Positions 1 through 8,296 of a DNA stretch of 25,889 bases are shown in pieces. The translations under genes and the position numbers were made by a program. The stretch comes from Alphaproteobacteria bacterium UBA828 (lineage in GTDB: Bacteria; Pseudomonadota; Alphaproteobacteria; UBA828). The stretch is from the NCBI GenBank assembly GCA_002296185.1, contig DBHM01000021.1, forward strand, positions 50,562 through 76,450, read 5' to 3'. The notes beneath the pieces were generated by a model. It did no database searches, was not told where the DNA came from, and saw only the letters and a program-made list of their open reading frames with translations. Every line of letters starts with the position of its first letter. Within the stretch, counting starts at the first letter, position 1.

Positions 1-27
1 CGCCTTCAGCCACTCGGCCACCTCTCC
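1..27 (-). tRNA. tRNA-Ser, 5' part only (cut by window edge)
   Basis: Read on the minus strand, the first 27 bases give a typical start of a bacterial serine tRNA: acceptor strand GGAGAGG, then TGGCCGAGTGGCTGAAGGCG, the D-arm of class II tRNAs. The anticodon, long variable arm and 3' end lie outside the window, so the isoacceptor cannot be named. The alternative, tRNA-Leu, usually begins GCGGG or GCC; the GGAGAGGTGGCCGAG start is characteristic of Ser. Confidence 0.85.
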
Positions 28-179
28 TTGAGTGATTTTCTCCAGAAACTAATTGCTTGTTTCAGCCCAAATACCATTTTCACTGATAGTTGGTAAAGAG
101 TCTTCATAAACTTAACTAAATTTAGAATATATTTGTGAATTGACTCTGTTATATCTCACTCGTACAATTTTTGTCATAT

Positions 180-194
180 ATCCGCAATCCGGAT
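180..194. promoter_or_regulatory. Operator-like palindrome, site 1 of 3 (importer)
   Basis: The sequence ATCCGCAATCCGGAT is a perfect inverted repeat (ATCCG, 5-base spacer, CGGAT) 129 bases before the binding-protein start. The same 15-bp architecture occurs at 7390-7404 and 17725-17739. A plausible -10 hexamer TATGAT (212-217) lies downstream, which would put the palindrome across the -35 region; a TTGTCA at 171-176 lies just upstream. The promoter itself is not well defined. Inference: binding site of the IclR regulator encoded at 7473-8285. Confidence 0.65.
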
Positions 195-276
195 ACGGTA
201 GCCAAAATTTTTATGATATAGTCATAGCAGTACCAACCTTCTCTTAGGGGCTATAGACATAAATTAGATCAATCTA

Positions 277-300
277 GCTCAGCGCTTATATGCGCTAAGC
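277..300 (+). promoter_or_regulatory. Stem-loop in the leader of the BMP importer mRNA
   Basis: GCT-C-AGCGC, loop TTATAT, GCGCT-A-AGC forms a nine-position stem with one C/A mismatch and a six-base loop, ending 23 bases before the ATG. The ribosome-binding site GGGAG (309-313) is just 3' of it and not paired. It has no T-tract, so it is not a classic terminator. It could be an mRNA-stabilising leader hairpin or a protein-binding site. It matches no riboswitch that I recognise. Confidence 0.45.
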
Positions 301-323
301 ATTAAAATGGGAGACTGAACAAT

Positions 324-1409
324 ATGTTCAAATTACTTCGTTATCTTAGCGTAGCGGTGTTAGCAGCATTTGCTGTTTCCGCCGTTGCGAAAGCTGATGG
401 CTTTTCACTTGATGGTGATCCAAAGCCAGCATGGCTATACTTTAACGTCAAAAATGACGGTGGATGGGTGCAAGCTCAGGATGAAGCTCGACTTAAGGTG
501 GAAAGAGCCCTGGAAATGAATATTCCATTTGCTGAAAAAGTCCCAGAAGTAGCTTCTGAAATTAAGCCTGCGGTCGAACGTTATATCAGCCGTGGACATA
601 ATATTATTTTAGGAACCGCTTTTGGCTATAGCGATACCTTTAAGGAACTTGCAGAAAAACACCCTGATGTAGCATTTGTGAATGCTGCAGGTACGACCAA
701 TGGTCCTAATCTTCAGTCTTATTATGGCCGAACTTATGAAAGCCAATATCTGTGCGGCATGGTAGCAGGAGCAATGACAAAGTCAGGCAAAATCGGATTT
801 GTAGCAGCACATCCTCTAGGATTAGTGAACTGGACGATTAATGCCTATCTTTTAGGTGCACGCCAATTCCGCCCAGACGCTACTCTTACAGTAGTATTTA
901 CTGGAGCATGGTATGATCCAGTAAAAGAACGCTCAGCAGCACAGGCACTTGTTGAACAGGGTATTGATGTCATAGGTCAACATGTTGATACCCCAACACC
1001 ACAAGTAGTTGCTCAAGAAAATGGTATCTACGGGACAGGCCATCACCGCGATATGGCTGAATACGCCCATAAAGCAACTATGTGTTCATCTGTTTGGGTA
1101 TGGGACCGTTATCTTACTCCTTTGATCAAAAAAATCTCTGCTGGTGGATGGAAGACCAGTGCTTGGGGTGATTTTATTGGAATCAAAGATGGTGGAACTG
1201 AGATTGCTTTATCACCAAGCCTACCTCAGGAAGTTGTTGATAAGGTTATGGCTGAACGTGAAGCCATTGTGAACGGAAAGCATGTCTTTACTGGACCCAT
1301 TGTTGACCAAGACGGTAAAGAGCGTGTTGCTGCTGGTGAAACTCCTGGAGATGGAGACCTTTGGGGCATGGACTACCTGATAAAAGGTGTAATCGGCAAA
1401 CTAAACTAG
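324..1409 (+). CDS. BMP-family ABC transporter substrate-binding protein
   Basis: Periplasmic solute-binding component of the importer encoded by this gene and the next three. Residues 1-24 look like a Sec signal peptide (basic start, hydrophobic run, AKADG cleavage region); there is no lipobox cysteine, unlike the Gram-positive and spirochaete lipoprotein members. The mature part has the BMP (PnrA-like, periplasmic-binding type I fold) pattern: a DGGW motif near residue 46, GTAFGYSD near 97, and KIGFVAAHPLGLVNWTINAYLLGARQ around 155-180. The 361-residue length is normal. Characterised relatives bind purine nucleosides or nucleobases; from memory, a Brucella member was crystallised with adenine. 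The likely ligand is therefore a nucleobase-like or other planar heterocycle, but the exact substrate is not determined. The start has GGGAG ten bases upstream. It is followed by a hairpin, as is common after binding-protein genes that are expressed above the rest of their operon. Confidence 0.88.
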   Translation: MFKLLRYLSVAVLAAFAVSAVAKADGFSLDGDPKPAWLYFNVKNDGGWVQAQDEARLKVERALEMNIPFAEKVPEVASEIKPAVERYISRGHNIILGTAFGYSDTFKELAEKHPDVAFVNAAGTTNGPNLQSYYGRTYESQYLCGMVAGAMTKSGKIGFVAAHPLGLVNWTINAYLLGARQFRPDATLTVVFTGAWYDPVKERSAAQALVEQGIDVIGQHVDTPTPQVVAQENGIYGTGHHRDMAEYAHKATMCSSVWVWDRYLTPLIKKISAGGWKTSAWGDFIGIKDGGTEIALSPSLPQEVVDKVMAEREAIVNGKHVFTGPIVDQDGKERVAAGETPGDGDLWGMDYLIKGVIGKLN

Positions 1410-1414
1410 AAACA

Positions 1415-1441
1415 AGGTGCCGCGCTGTTAAGGCGTTACCT
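1415..1441 (+). other. Intercistronic mRNA stem-loop after the binding-protein gene
   Basis: Bases 1415-1423 (AGGTGCCGC) pair with 1433-1441 (GCGTTACCT) through eight pairs including one G-U, with one C/T mismatch and a nine-base loop. No T-tract follows, so this is more likely a 3' stabilising or processing hairpin, which would give more binding protein than ATPase/permease, than a strong terminator. Confidence 0.5.
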
Positions 1442-1452
1442 ATAAAATAAAA

Positions 1453-1464
1453 GGCGTATTCGCC
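1453..1464 (+). promoter_or_regulatory. Hairpin abutting the ATPase start codon
   Basis: GGCG, loop TATT, CGCC forms a perfect four-pair GC stem ending two bases before the ATG at 1467. The only Shine-Dalgarno-like bases (AAGG, 1451-1454) are partly inside the stem. This would reduce initiation on the ATPase gene and fits down-tuning relative to the binding protein. The regulatory role is inference. Confidence 0.45.
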
Positions 1465-1466
1465 CA

Positions 1467-2966
1467 ATGACAACGGCCCTACAACTAAATGCTGTCCACA
1501 AGAGCTTCGATGGAAACGTTGCTCTTGTGGACGCTTCTTTTTCGGCTGAGTGGGGAGAAATACACGGCCTACTAGGCGAAAATGGGGCTGGGAAATCTAC
1601 CCTCATGAATATTGTCTGCGGGCTATACGCCCCTGACCATGGTTCAGTAAAAATTGATGACCAAATGGTTACAATTGACGGCCCAACTGGTGCACAAAAT
1701 CTTGGCATAGGTATGGTTCATCAACATTTTAAACTTGTTCGCTCCATGACAGTTATAGAGAATATTATTCTAGGCCATGGAGAAAAAGGTTGGCACCAGA
1801 GTCAAAATCAAATTCGCTCTAAAATTAATGATATATGCAAACAAATAGGATTCTCAGTAAATCCTGATGCTAAAATTGACTCCCTATCAGTAGCTGAACA
1901 ACAACGTGTTGAAATAGTTAAGGCTCTAATTGGGGGGGCAAGAATACTTATTCTTGATGAGCCTACTGCAGTCCTAACTGATGAAGAATCTAATAGTCTC
2001 CTTACCGAATTAAAATCCTTTGCAAAAAAAGGAAGTTGCGTAATAGTGATCACTCATAAATTGCGGGAAGTATTAGCACACGCTGACAGAATAACAGTTA
2101 TGCGTAATGGAGAAACAGTCTCTTCAGGCGAGTCACCAAAAGGAAAAACCGCAGAAGATTTATCAAAGTTGATGGTCGGTGAAACTCGTGAATATAAACG
2201 AGGCGCTCCAGTATCCACAGATAAGGTTTCACTAAGAATCACTAATCTCCAAGCCTTTCGGGACAACGGCGCTATCGCTCTAGATAACCTCAATCTGACT
2301 TTATACGCCGGTCAAGTATATGGGGTAGCAGGAGTAGGCGGTAACGGACAAAGTGAGCTAGCTGATATTTTAATGGGAATCCGAAATATTACTGGAGGTA
2401 ATATCGAAGAGTCTGGAAAAACTTTAAAGTTAAACGACCCAAAAAAAATGCGGCGCAGAAAAATTTCCTGCATACCAGCAGATCGATATATTTATGGCCT
2501 CGCAGGTGATCTAGCAGTAATGGAAAACTATTCTATTTCTCGGATTGATGCTAAGGAATTTGGTTTAGCAATTTGGAGCAATGTCCGCTCAATGAAAAAA
2601 CTCACTGAATTAGCTATCAAAGTATTTAATATACATGGCGCCAAGCCTAATACTAGGGCACGTTTATTATCGGGTGGCAACGCACAAAAACTTGTTCTTG
2701 CAAGAGAGATGGCATCTGATTCTAACATATTGATAGCACACTCTCCTACAAGGGGACTAGATGTAAGGGCCTGCTCAGATGTTCACCAAGGCCTTAGGCA
2801 GGCAGCTGAAAAGGGGGCAGCAGTACTCCTGCTAAGTGAAGACTTGGATGAGATACTTACGGTGTCTGACCGAATAGGAGTTATGAACAGAGGACGTATA
2901 GTTGGTGAATTCAATGCCCCTGCAGATCGCCATAAAATAGGTGAATTGATGCTTGGGCACGCATAA
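1467..2966 (+). CDS. ABC transporter ATP-binding protein (duplicated ATPase, sugar/nucleoside type)
   Basis: A 499-residue protein with two fused ABC domains, as in RbsA, YufO and NupA/BmpB-type transporters. Domain 1 is fully active in sequence: Walker A GENGAGKST at 37-45, Q-loop near 86, signature LSVAEQQ at 140-146, Walker B LILDEP at 161-166. Domain 2 is degenerate in the way usual for this family: the Walker A is replaced by GVGGNGQSE, the signature LSGGNAQK (about 401-408) is intact, and Walker B reads LIAHSPTRGLD, lacking the catalytic Glu. It energises import through the two permeases downstream. Its stop overlaps the next start (TAATG). The start lies behind a small GC hairpin with no good free ribosome-binding site, suggesting low or coupled translation. 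Confidence 0.92.
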   Translation: MTTALQLNAVHKSFDGNVALVDASFSAEWGEIHGLLGENGAGKSTLMNIVCGLYAPDHGSVKIDDQMVTIDGPTGAQNLGIGMVHQHFKLVRSMTVIENIILGHGEKGWHQSQNQIRSKINDICKQIGFSVNPDAKIDSLSVAEQQRVEIVKALIGGARILILDEPTAVLTDEESNSLLTELKSFAKKGSCVIVITHKLREVLAHADRITVMRNGETVSSGESPKGKTAEDLSKLMVGETREYKRGAPVSTDKVSLRITNLQAFRDNGAIALDNLNLTLYAGQVYGVAGVGGNGQSELADILMGIRNITGGNIEESGKTLKLNDPKKMRRRKISCIPADRYIYGLAGDLAVMENYSISRIDAKEFGLAIWSNVRSMKKLTELAIKVFNIHGAKPNTRARLLSGGNAQKLVLAREMASDSNILIAHSPTRGLDVRACSDVHQGLRQAAEKGAAVLLLSEDLDEILTVSDRIGVMNRGRIVGEFNAPADRHKIGELMLGHA

Positions 2967-4072
2967 TGTCAGAACAATTTTCTAAAAACTTCTACTCGAT
3001 GTTCAGAGCAAGACGGATAACTCTGGAAGTAAGACAAAGCGTCTCCTGGGCTATAAGAACAGGAATAATTATTGGGTCATTAATTTTTGGCTTAGGAATC
3101 ACTTTAGGAATACTCATTGCCTCTGGTGTTCCACTAGCATCTGTATATGAAGAGTTCATCGTTTTCACTTTTTTCAACTCTGCTGGGCTTGCAAATATAG
3201 TTGTTGATAGCACTCCCCTAGTGATAGTTGGTTTAGCCGCCGCTGCGGCTTTCCGAATTAATTTCTGGAATATCGGTATAGAAGGCCAATTTTTTATGGG
3301 AGTAATTGGATCTACTATAGTTGTTATATTTGACATTGGCCCTGAGAGCCTACGGCTTCCCATTATGCTTATATTTTCTATTTTACTTGGTGGTATTTGG
3401 GCAATGCCTCCAGCATGGTTAAAACTTCGCCTAAGAATCAATGAGGTTATAACTACACTTTTGTTTAACTATATCGCCTACTATTTTGTTCTTAATCAGA
3501 TATATGGAGCATGGAAGGATCCTGTAGATAAATTTCCACACTCAGAGCTATATGAGAAAGTGGAGCGGCTTCCAGGTATTGGCTGGGAAGATGTTTCATG
3601 GGGAGTTTTAGTGGCAGGTGTTGCAGTGGGACTTACTTGGTGGCTTATAGAACGTAGCCGCTTTGGAATTAAATCACGCTTTGTTGGAATTAATCCCTCA
3701 ATGGCTCTGGCAGTGGGTCTGCCAGTTTCGGTAATCACATTAATTTCCGCCTTAGTCTCTGGTGGCCTCTCTGGAACAGCTGGATTTGTTGTTGCAAGCT
3801 CCATGGAATTTCGCCTTACCTACGGGATCGCTGCAGGATATGGGTTTTCAGCTATTGTAATAGCATTTCTTGCAGGAAATAGGCCCATCGGGGTTCTTAT
3901 TGTTGCGTTTCTTATGGGGGGACTTTACGTAGCTGGCGATAGTTTAAAAGTATTCTACAATCTCCCCGATGCTATAGTTGGGCTCATCCAAGCTATTGTT
4001 GTCCTTTCAGTTGCAGCCTCAGAGTTTTTTGTGCGATACCGAGTTCGTATAGCACGTTACGAGGAGAATTAG
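2966..4072 (+). CDS. ABC transporter permease, BPD_transp_2 family (first permease)
   Basis: Integral inner-membrane subunit of the BMP-type importer. The 368 residues contain about nine or ten hydrophobic segments, beginning with one at about 30-55, and the family-typical stretches AAAAAFRINFWNIGIEGQ near residue 92 and RINEVITTLLFNYIA near 155. These match the larger permease of nucleoside-type systems (YufP, NupB/BmpB partner). It shares one base with the ATPase gene (TAATG) and is followed three bases later by the second permease, so the three are translationally coupled. The substrate is inferred only from the transporter class. Confidence 0.9.
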   Translation: MSEQFSKNFYSMFRARRITLEVRQSVSWAIRTGIIIGSLIFGLGITLGILIASGVPLASVYEEFIVFTFFNSAGLANIVVDSTPLVIVGLAAAAAFRINFWNIGIEGQFFMGVIGSTIVVIFDIGPESLRLPIMLIFSILLGGIWAMPPAWLKLRLRINEVITTLLFNYIAYYFVLNQIYGAWKDPVDKFPHSELYEKVERLPGIGWEDVSWGVLVAGVAVGLTWWLIERSRFGIKSRFVGINPSMALAVGLPVSVITLISALVSGGLSGTAGFVVASSMEFRLTYGIAAGYGFSAIVIAFLAGNRPIGVLIVAFLMGGLYVAGDSLKVFYNLPDAIVGLIQAIVVLSVAASEFFVRYRVRIARYEEN

Positions 4073-4075
4073 GTT

Positions 4076-5002
4076 ATGGATTTTGTTGTCAATTGGCTTG
4101 CATCCATGCCGATATTTACAGTGCCCTTAATTCTTGCTGCTGTTGGATTGATAATTAATGAAAGGGCTGGAGTACTTAATCTTGGTGCAGAAGGCATCTT
4201 ACTCTGCGGCTCTCTTGCGGGCGCTGTAGCTTATCTAGAGCTAGGAGATAGCGTTGCCCTTGGTCTAATTGGTTCAGTATTCGCAGGTGTTATAGTAAGT
4301 AGCTTATTCGCTATCTTAGTCGTAATTTTTAGGACAAATCAGGTTGTTACTGGTATCACACTTGTTTTTTTTGGATCTGGATTAACGGGTCTTATAGGCA
4401 CTCCTTGGACAGATATTGCATTTCGTGGAATAACACAGATCCAAATACCCTGGCTTAGCGATATTCCTATCATAGGAAAAATTTTTCTTAACCAAGATCC
4501 TATGGTGTATGTATCTATTGTACTAATTTATCTAATTTGGAGATTTTTATACCGCTCAAATCATGGATTGAAATTAAGAGCAGTGGGAGAAAACCCCCAA
4601 GCAGCCGACGCTAACGGAGTCAATGTCGAAGCGTATCGATTTTTTAGCGTAATCATTGGAGGAGGAATGGTTGGTCTGGCAGGGGGATATCTTGCTTTAG
4701 CGTCAGCTAAAATCTTTGTTTATGATATGACTCAAGGTCGTGGGTGGATAGCTATAGCATTAGTTATATTCGCTCGCTGGCGTCCATGGCGGGTAGTACT
4801 AGGAGGTGTTTTGTTTGGAAGCATTGAAGCCTTAATACCTCGAGTAATGGCCGCAGGTTTCCCAATTCCCCAGTACTTTCTACAAATGACTCCTTACCTA
4901 GCAACTCTGATAGTCCTAATCTATGCTGCCGTTCGAGAAACAGGAGGACAAGATGCACCTACTGCGCTTGGAACACCTTATGTTCGACAAGATAGACGCT
5001 AG
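4076..5002 (+). CDS. ABC transporter permease, BPD_transp_2 family (second permease)
   Basis: Second membrane subunit, 308 residues, corresponding to YufQ/NupC. The N-terminal signature LILAAVGLIINERAGVLNLG with the following AEG, and the cytoplasmic loop HGLKLRAVGENPQAADANGV around residues 162-182, are typical of this permease group and couple to the ATPase. About eight hydrophobic segments are visible. The ribosome-binding site GAGGAG sits at the end of the previous gene. It closes the importer operon: its last four bases overlap the 3' end of the GST gene on the other strand, leaving no room for a conventional terminator between them. Confidence 0.9.
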   Translation: MDFVVNWLASMPIFTVPLILAAVGLIINERAGVLNLGAEGILLCGSLAGAVAYLELGDSVALGLIGSVFAGVIVSSLFAILVVIFRTNQVVTGITLVFFGSGLTGLIGTPWTDIAFRGITQIQIPWLSDIPIIGKIFLNQDPMVYVSIVLIYLIWRFLYRSNHGLKLRAVGENPQAADANGVNVEAYRFFSVIIGGGMVGLAGGYLALASAKIFVYDMTQGRGWIAIALVIFARWRPWRVVLGGVLFGSIEALIPRVMAAGFPIPQYFLQMTPYLATLIVLIYAAVRETGGQDAPTALGTPYVRQDRR

Positions 5003-5700
5003 CTATCCTGAATCTCAAATTGCTTATCACCAAACATTACAGAACGTTGCTCGTCAGTGAAATCAGAGGCATCTTTTCTTTTATCTTTAAGAACAGCTAA
5101 CCCTTTTTGTACAGCCGGCCTATCACTCATATTTGAATACCAACGTTTAATATCTGGAAAATCATCAAGAGATTGACCCTGTTTCTCATGTCCGCGTAAC
5201 CAGGGATAAATTGCCATATCAACTATCGAGTAGTTATCACAAATAAAATCTCTACCCTTAAGACGCTTATTAATTACCCCATAGATTCTAGCCGCTTCTT
5301 TTGTATAACGATCAATGGCGTAAGGGATTTTTTCAGTGGCATAAACCCTAAAATGATGATTCTGTCCCAGCATTGGACCAACATGGGCCATTTGAAAGAA
5401 AAGCCATTCTATTACTTCAGATCTTGCACCTATATCTAAAGGAATGAATTTCCTTGAAAGTTCAGCATAATGTAACAATATTGCTCCCGACTCAAAGATT
5501 GTTATAGGCTTATTATTTGGTCCTTTTGAGTCTACTACAACAGGCATTTTATTATTAGGTCCAATCTTAAGGAATTCCTCATCAAACTGGTCTCCCCTTA
5601 GTATATCTACTGGAACTATTCGATAATTGAGACCTAGTTCTTCAAATAGAATCGTAATTTTCCATCCGTTTGGTGTAGGCCAGTAATATAAGTCGATCAT
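4999..5700 (-). CDS. Glutathione S-transferase family protein (Ure2p/YfcG-like)
   Basis: A 233-residue cytosolic protein with the thioredoxin-fold GST N-domain (1-80) and all-helical C-domain. Visible family marks are YYWPTPNGWKITI at 5-17 (the TPN-G motif of the nu-class/YfcG group, which replaces the classic Ser/Tyr/Cys), KMPVV at 51-55 (cis-proline) and FESGAIL at 69-75 (glutathione gamma-Glu contact). The N-capping region SIVDMAIYPW is in the C-domain. YfcG-like enzymes act as disulfide reductases; the role here could be redox protection or thiol-dependent removal of a pathway intermediate. It is convergent with the importer operon, overlapping it by four bases, and lies downstream of matB on the same strand with a 51-base gap, so the two may be co-transcribed. 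Confidence 0.87.
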   Translation of the reverse strand: MIDLYYWPTPNGWKITILFEELGLNYRIVPVDILRGDQFDEEFLKIGPNNKMPVVVDSKGPNNKPITIFESGAILLHYAELSRKFIPLDIGARSEVIEWLFFQMAHVGPMLGQNHHFRVYATEKIPYAIDRYTKEAARIYGVINKRLKGRDFICDNYSIVDMAIYPWLRGHEKQGQSLDDFPDIKRWYSNMSDRPAVQKGLAVLKDKRKDASDFTDEQRSVMFGDKQFEIQDS

Positions 5701-5751
5701 CAGAAAGCGCCTCTTCTTAAAATTTTAATACTTGTTTATTATCAATATAAA

Positions 5752-7287
5752 TTATGTGTCTTTCAGGAAGATGTCTTTATAAATATCACGCAGTTTATTT
5801 TTCTCTACCTTTCCCATCACATTTCGAGGTATTTCATCAACAAGATAAATAGCCTTTGGCACCTTATAGGCAGCAAGCTCTTCTTTAAGTTTACTTATAA
5901 TTTTCTTAGAGTTAAAAGTCTCCTTACCATTGTCAGATGTAACAACAGCTACTACTCCTTCTCCAAAATCCTTATGCGGAACACCAATCACTGCTGATTC
6001 TCGGATTCCATTAAACTCATCTAGGCAAACCTCGACTTCTTTTGGATAAACGTTGTAACCACCTGATATAATTAAATCTTTAGCCCTGCCAACAATAAAA
6101 ATATACCCATTTTTATCTTTGTAACCTATATCCCCTGTACGAAAGTAACCGTCATCACAGAATTCTTGAGCTGTCTTTTCGGGATTACGCCAATACCCAC
6201 TAAAAACATTCGGACCTCTCACCTCTATATTACCAGTACCCCCTATGTCTAATTCCTTACCATCAGTAACAATCCTGACATCTATCCCAGGAAGAGCCAA
6301 GCCAACACTACCTGGAATACGGTCACCATTTAGTGGGTTTGATGTATTCATAGCAGTTTCTGTCATACCATATCTTTCTAATATTGAGTGGCCTACACGA
6401 TCATAAAATTCATTGTGCGTCTCTGCTAAGAGGGGGGCAGACCCTGAAATAAATAATCTAATATTTTTCGTAGAATCATCAGTGAATAAATCCTCCTCTA
6501 ATAATCTAGTATAGAAAGTAGGTACGCCCATCATAACAGTGACACGTGGCATTTCACGAATGACCTCATGAACATCAAAAGTAGGTAGGAATACCATTCC
6601 CGTTCCATTTACTAAGACCGTATTAATTGCAACGAATAGCCCATGAGCATGAAAAACTGGAAGCGCATGCAATAAAATATCTTCTGGATTAAATCCCCAT
6701 TCTTTCTTTAGGGTACATGCATTCGAACCCAGATTAGCATGGCTAAGCATAGCACCTTTTGGCTTACCCGTAGTGCCACTGGTATAAAGAATACAAGCAA
6801 TATCATTACCATCACTCTCAAAAGTAATATATTCTTCTGATTGTCTTTCAGCTAATTTTATAAATGTCCCTGATCTATGAGCACCTAAAGTCTCCAATGA
6901 GATCGATGAAAACTCGCTTTGAAAGTCTAGATTAGATATATTTGAGTTGGGATCGCAAACAACTAATCTTGGCTTTGCATCATCAAGAAAATAAGTCAAT
7001 TCAGACTCAGTATATCCGGTGTTTAATGGCACAAAAATTGCACCTACTCTTAGGCAAGCTAAATATAAAATGACAACTTCTGGAGATTTTTTGGTCTGTA
7101 CGAGTACTCTATCTCCTTGCTTCACGCCCTTGTTAACCAATGCGTTAGAAAACTGTGCAGTAAATTTTTCTAATTCCCTATAATTAATACTTTGACCACC
7201 TGTAGATTGAATAAATATATGGTCTTTTTCAGGAAAATTTTCAGAAAATAATTGATATAGATTTTTTTTCCAAATATTGCTTTCCAT
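5752..7287 (-). CDS. matB: Malonyl-CoA synthetase (malonate-CoA ligase), AMP-forming
   Basis: Class I adenylate-forming enzyme converting malonate, ATP and CoA to malonyl-CoA, AMP and PPi. The 511 residues carry the A3 motif TSGTTGKPKG (169-178), the A5 region RYGMTETAMNTSNP (305-318) that is characteristic of MatB and near the malonate-binding site, GRAKDLIISGGYNVYPKEVE in the hinge and C-domain, and the catalytic lysine in PRNVMGKVEKNK (Lys493). The N-terminal stretch KSPEVVILYLACLRVGAIFVPLNT closely recalls rhizobial and Rhodopseudomonas MatB. The usual partners matA (malonyl-CoA decarboxylase) and matC (carrier) are absent from the window, so malonyl-CoA may feed fatty-acid synthesis or a decarboxylase encoded elsewhere. 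It is divergent from iclR across a region carrying an operator shared with the importer and the hyu/cox-like operon. Methylmalonate or a substituted malonate remains possible as substrate. Confidence 0.87.
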   Translation of the reverse strand: MESNIWKKNLYQLFSENFPEKDHIFIQSTGGQSINYRELEKFTAQFSNALVNKGVKQGDRVLVQTKKSPEVVILYLACLRVGAIFVPLNTGYTESELTYFLDDAKPRLVVCDPNSNISNLDFQSEFSSISLETLGAHRSGTFIKLAERQSEEYITFESDGNDIACILYTSGTTGKPKGAMLSHANLGSNACTLKKEWGFNPEDILLHALPVFHAHGLFVAINTVLVNGTGMVFLPTFDVHEVIREMPRVTVMMGVPTFYTRLLEEDLFTDDSTKNIRLFISGSAPLLAETHNEFYDRVGHSILERYGMTETAMNTSNPLNGDRIPGSVGLALPGIDVRIVTDGKELDIGGTGNIEVRGPNVFSGYWRNPEKTAQEFCDDGYFRTGDIGYKDKNGYIFIVGRAKDLIISGGYNVYPKEVEVCLDEFNGIRESAVIGVPHKDFGEGVVAVVTSDNGKETFNSKKIISKLKEELAAYKVPKAIYLVDEIPRNVMGKVEKNKLRDIYKDIFLKDT

Positions 7288-7319
7288 AATGCGGCATACC
7301 CCTAATAAAACTTCTGATG

Positions 7320-7333
7320 TACCTACTTAGGTA
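7320..7333. promoter_or_regulatory. 14-bp palindrome in the matB-iclR intergenic region
   Basis: TACCTA-CT-TAGGTA is a perfect inverted repeat with six-base arms and a two-base spacer, 33 bases upstream of the matB start, i.e. in its leader or promoter. Its sequence is unrelated to the ATCCG-type sites, so it may be a target of another regulator or an mRNA element. The two-base spacer is too short for a stable hairpin, which favours a DNA site. Confidence 0.4.
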
Positions 7334-7389
7334 TATGAGAAAATATAACCTCATCCTACCTTAACCAAATACTAGCTGAATATGAATAT

Positions 7390-7404
7390 ATCCGTTATAT
7401 GGAT
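7390..7404. promoter_or_regulatory. Operator-like palindrome, site 2 of 3 (matB/iclR)
   Basis: ATCCGTTATATGGAT, extended at both ends to TATATCC...GGATATA (7387-7407). It differs at one base in 15 from the minus-strand reading of site 3 at 17725-17739. A perfect -10 hexamer TATAAT at 7404-7409 (plus strand, toward iclR) overlaps its right edge, so a bound protein would block iclR transcription; no convincing -35 is seen. It lies 68 bases before iclR and 102 bases before matB. Autoregulation by IclR is inferred. Confidence 0.65.
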
Positions 7405-7472
7405 ATAATATACGTTTTAAGATATATAAAAATATAAGAGATTTTTGATAGATCACCCAGTGGTAACTTATT

Positions 7473-8285
7473 ATGTCAAAATATGCTTCAAACAAAGGCA
7501 CAAAAAATTCCTCTGCACCGCCTCTGAAGGGTGTCAATAGAGCATTAGAAGTACTAGAACTAGTAGCTAGTAAACCAGGCCGTGCCACTGATATTGCTAA
7601 CGAACTTGGTATATCATGGGCTACTCTGCATAGGACTCTATCCCAACTAGAACAAGGGGGTTTTCTAGAAAGAGATAGCGATAGTGGACGATATAATATC
7701 GGTACAAAAGCATGGCAGATCGGCACAAAATATCTGGCAAATCATAGGGTTTTAGAATTGGCTCAGCCCTACCTAGATTCAGCTGCAGGCAAGGGAAGCC
7801 TCACAGTCCAATTAGTGCAGAGATCAGGTAGGATAGCTCTAACATTATACTCAAGAAATATATCAGGTGAAATTATTACCAAGGCAACTTACGGTTATCA
7901 CTTTCCATTACATTGCGGATCTAAAGGGCAAGTTCTACTTGCATATTCTCCAAGAGAATTTATTGAGTCTTATCTAGATGGGCCACTAGAATCTCTTACT
8001 AGCGAGTCAGTAGTTAATCCTGAAAAAATAAGAAAGATTATTGAAGATATCAAAAGCAATGGATATGCTTTTACAGAAGGTGATGTGCAACCATTTTCCG
8101 GTTCTATTTCAGCACCCGTTTTTGACCACCAAGGGTCCTTAGTCGCTGCTGTATGTATTATTACTCGCCGAAGCGCCTTTAAAGATCAAGCCCGTAAAGA
8201 AGAAATTACAGAAATTGTTCTTCAAACAACACAGTCTATCTCAATTGCCCTAGGTTGGCGACCTAGCGGAATCCTCAAAAAATAA
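7473..8285 (+). CDS. IclR-family transcriptional regulator
   Basis: A 270-residue regulator: a winged helix-turn-helix at about 17-80 (KGVNRALEVLELVASKPGRATDIANELGIS, with recognition-helix region WATLHRTLSQLEQGGFL), and a C-terminal IclR effector domain (GAF-like) at about 95-262, including FPLHCGSKGQVLLA and the FSGSISAPVFDHQGSLVAAV segment. An N-terminal extension of about 15 polar residues precedes the DNA-binding domain. It is divergent from matB. Three copies of one palindrome, in front of itself/matB, the importer and the hyuA operon, make it the obvious candidate for the local regulator. Whether it represses or activates is unknown, but the positions of sites 2 and 3 at promoter cores favour repression. 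No clear ribosome-binding site precedes the ATG. Confidence 0.9.
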   Translation: MSKYASNKGTKNSSAPPLKGVNRALEVLELVASKPGRATDIANELGISWATLHRTLSQLEQGGFLERDSDSGRYNIGTKAWQIGTKYLANHRVLELAQPYLDSAAGKGSLTVQLVQRSGRIALTLYSRNISGEIITKATYGYHFPLHCGSKGQVLLAYSPREFIESYLDGPLESLTSESVVNPEKIRKIIEDIKSNGYAFTEGDVQPFSGSISAPVFDHQGSLVAAVCIITRRSAFKDQARKEEITEIVLQTTQSISIALGWRPSGILKK

Positions 8286-8296
8286 ATAGAAATTCA

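Noticed and set aside
1..27. tRNA-Ser as an integration site making the region a genomic island
   Set aside because: The 5' end of the tRNA faces the region; integrases normally use the 3' end. No integrase, transposase or direct repeat was seen.
200..323. Purine-type riboswitch in the importer leader
   Set aside because: Only one clear hairpin is present; the conserved three-way-junction bases of the purine riboswitch are not recognisable.
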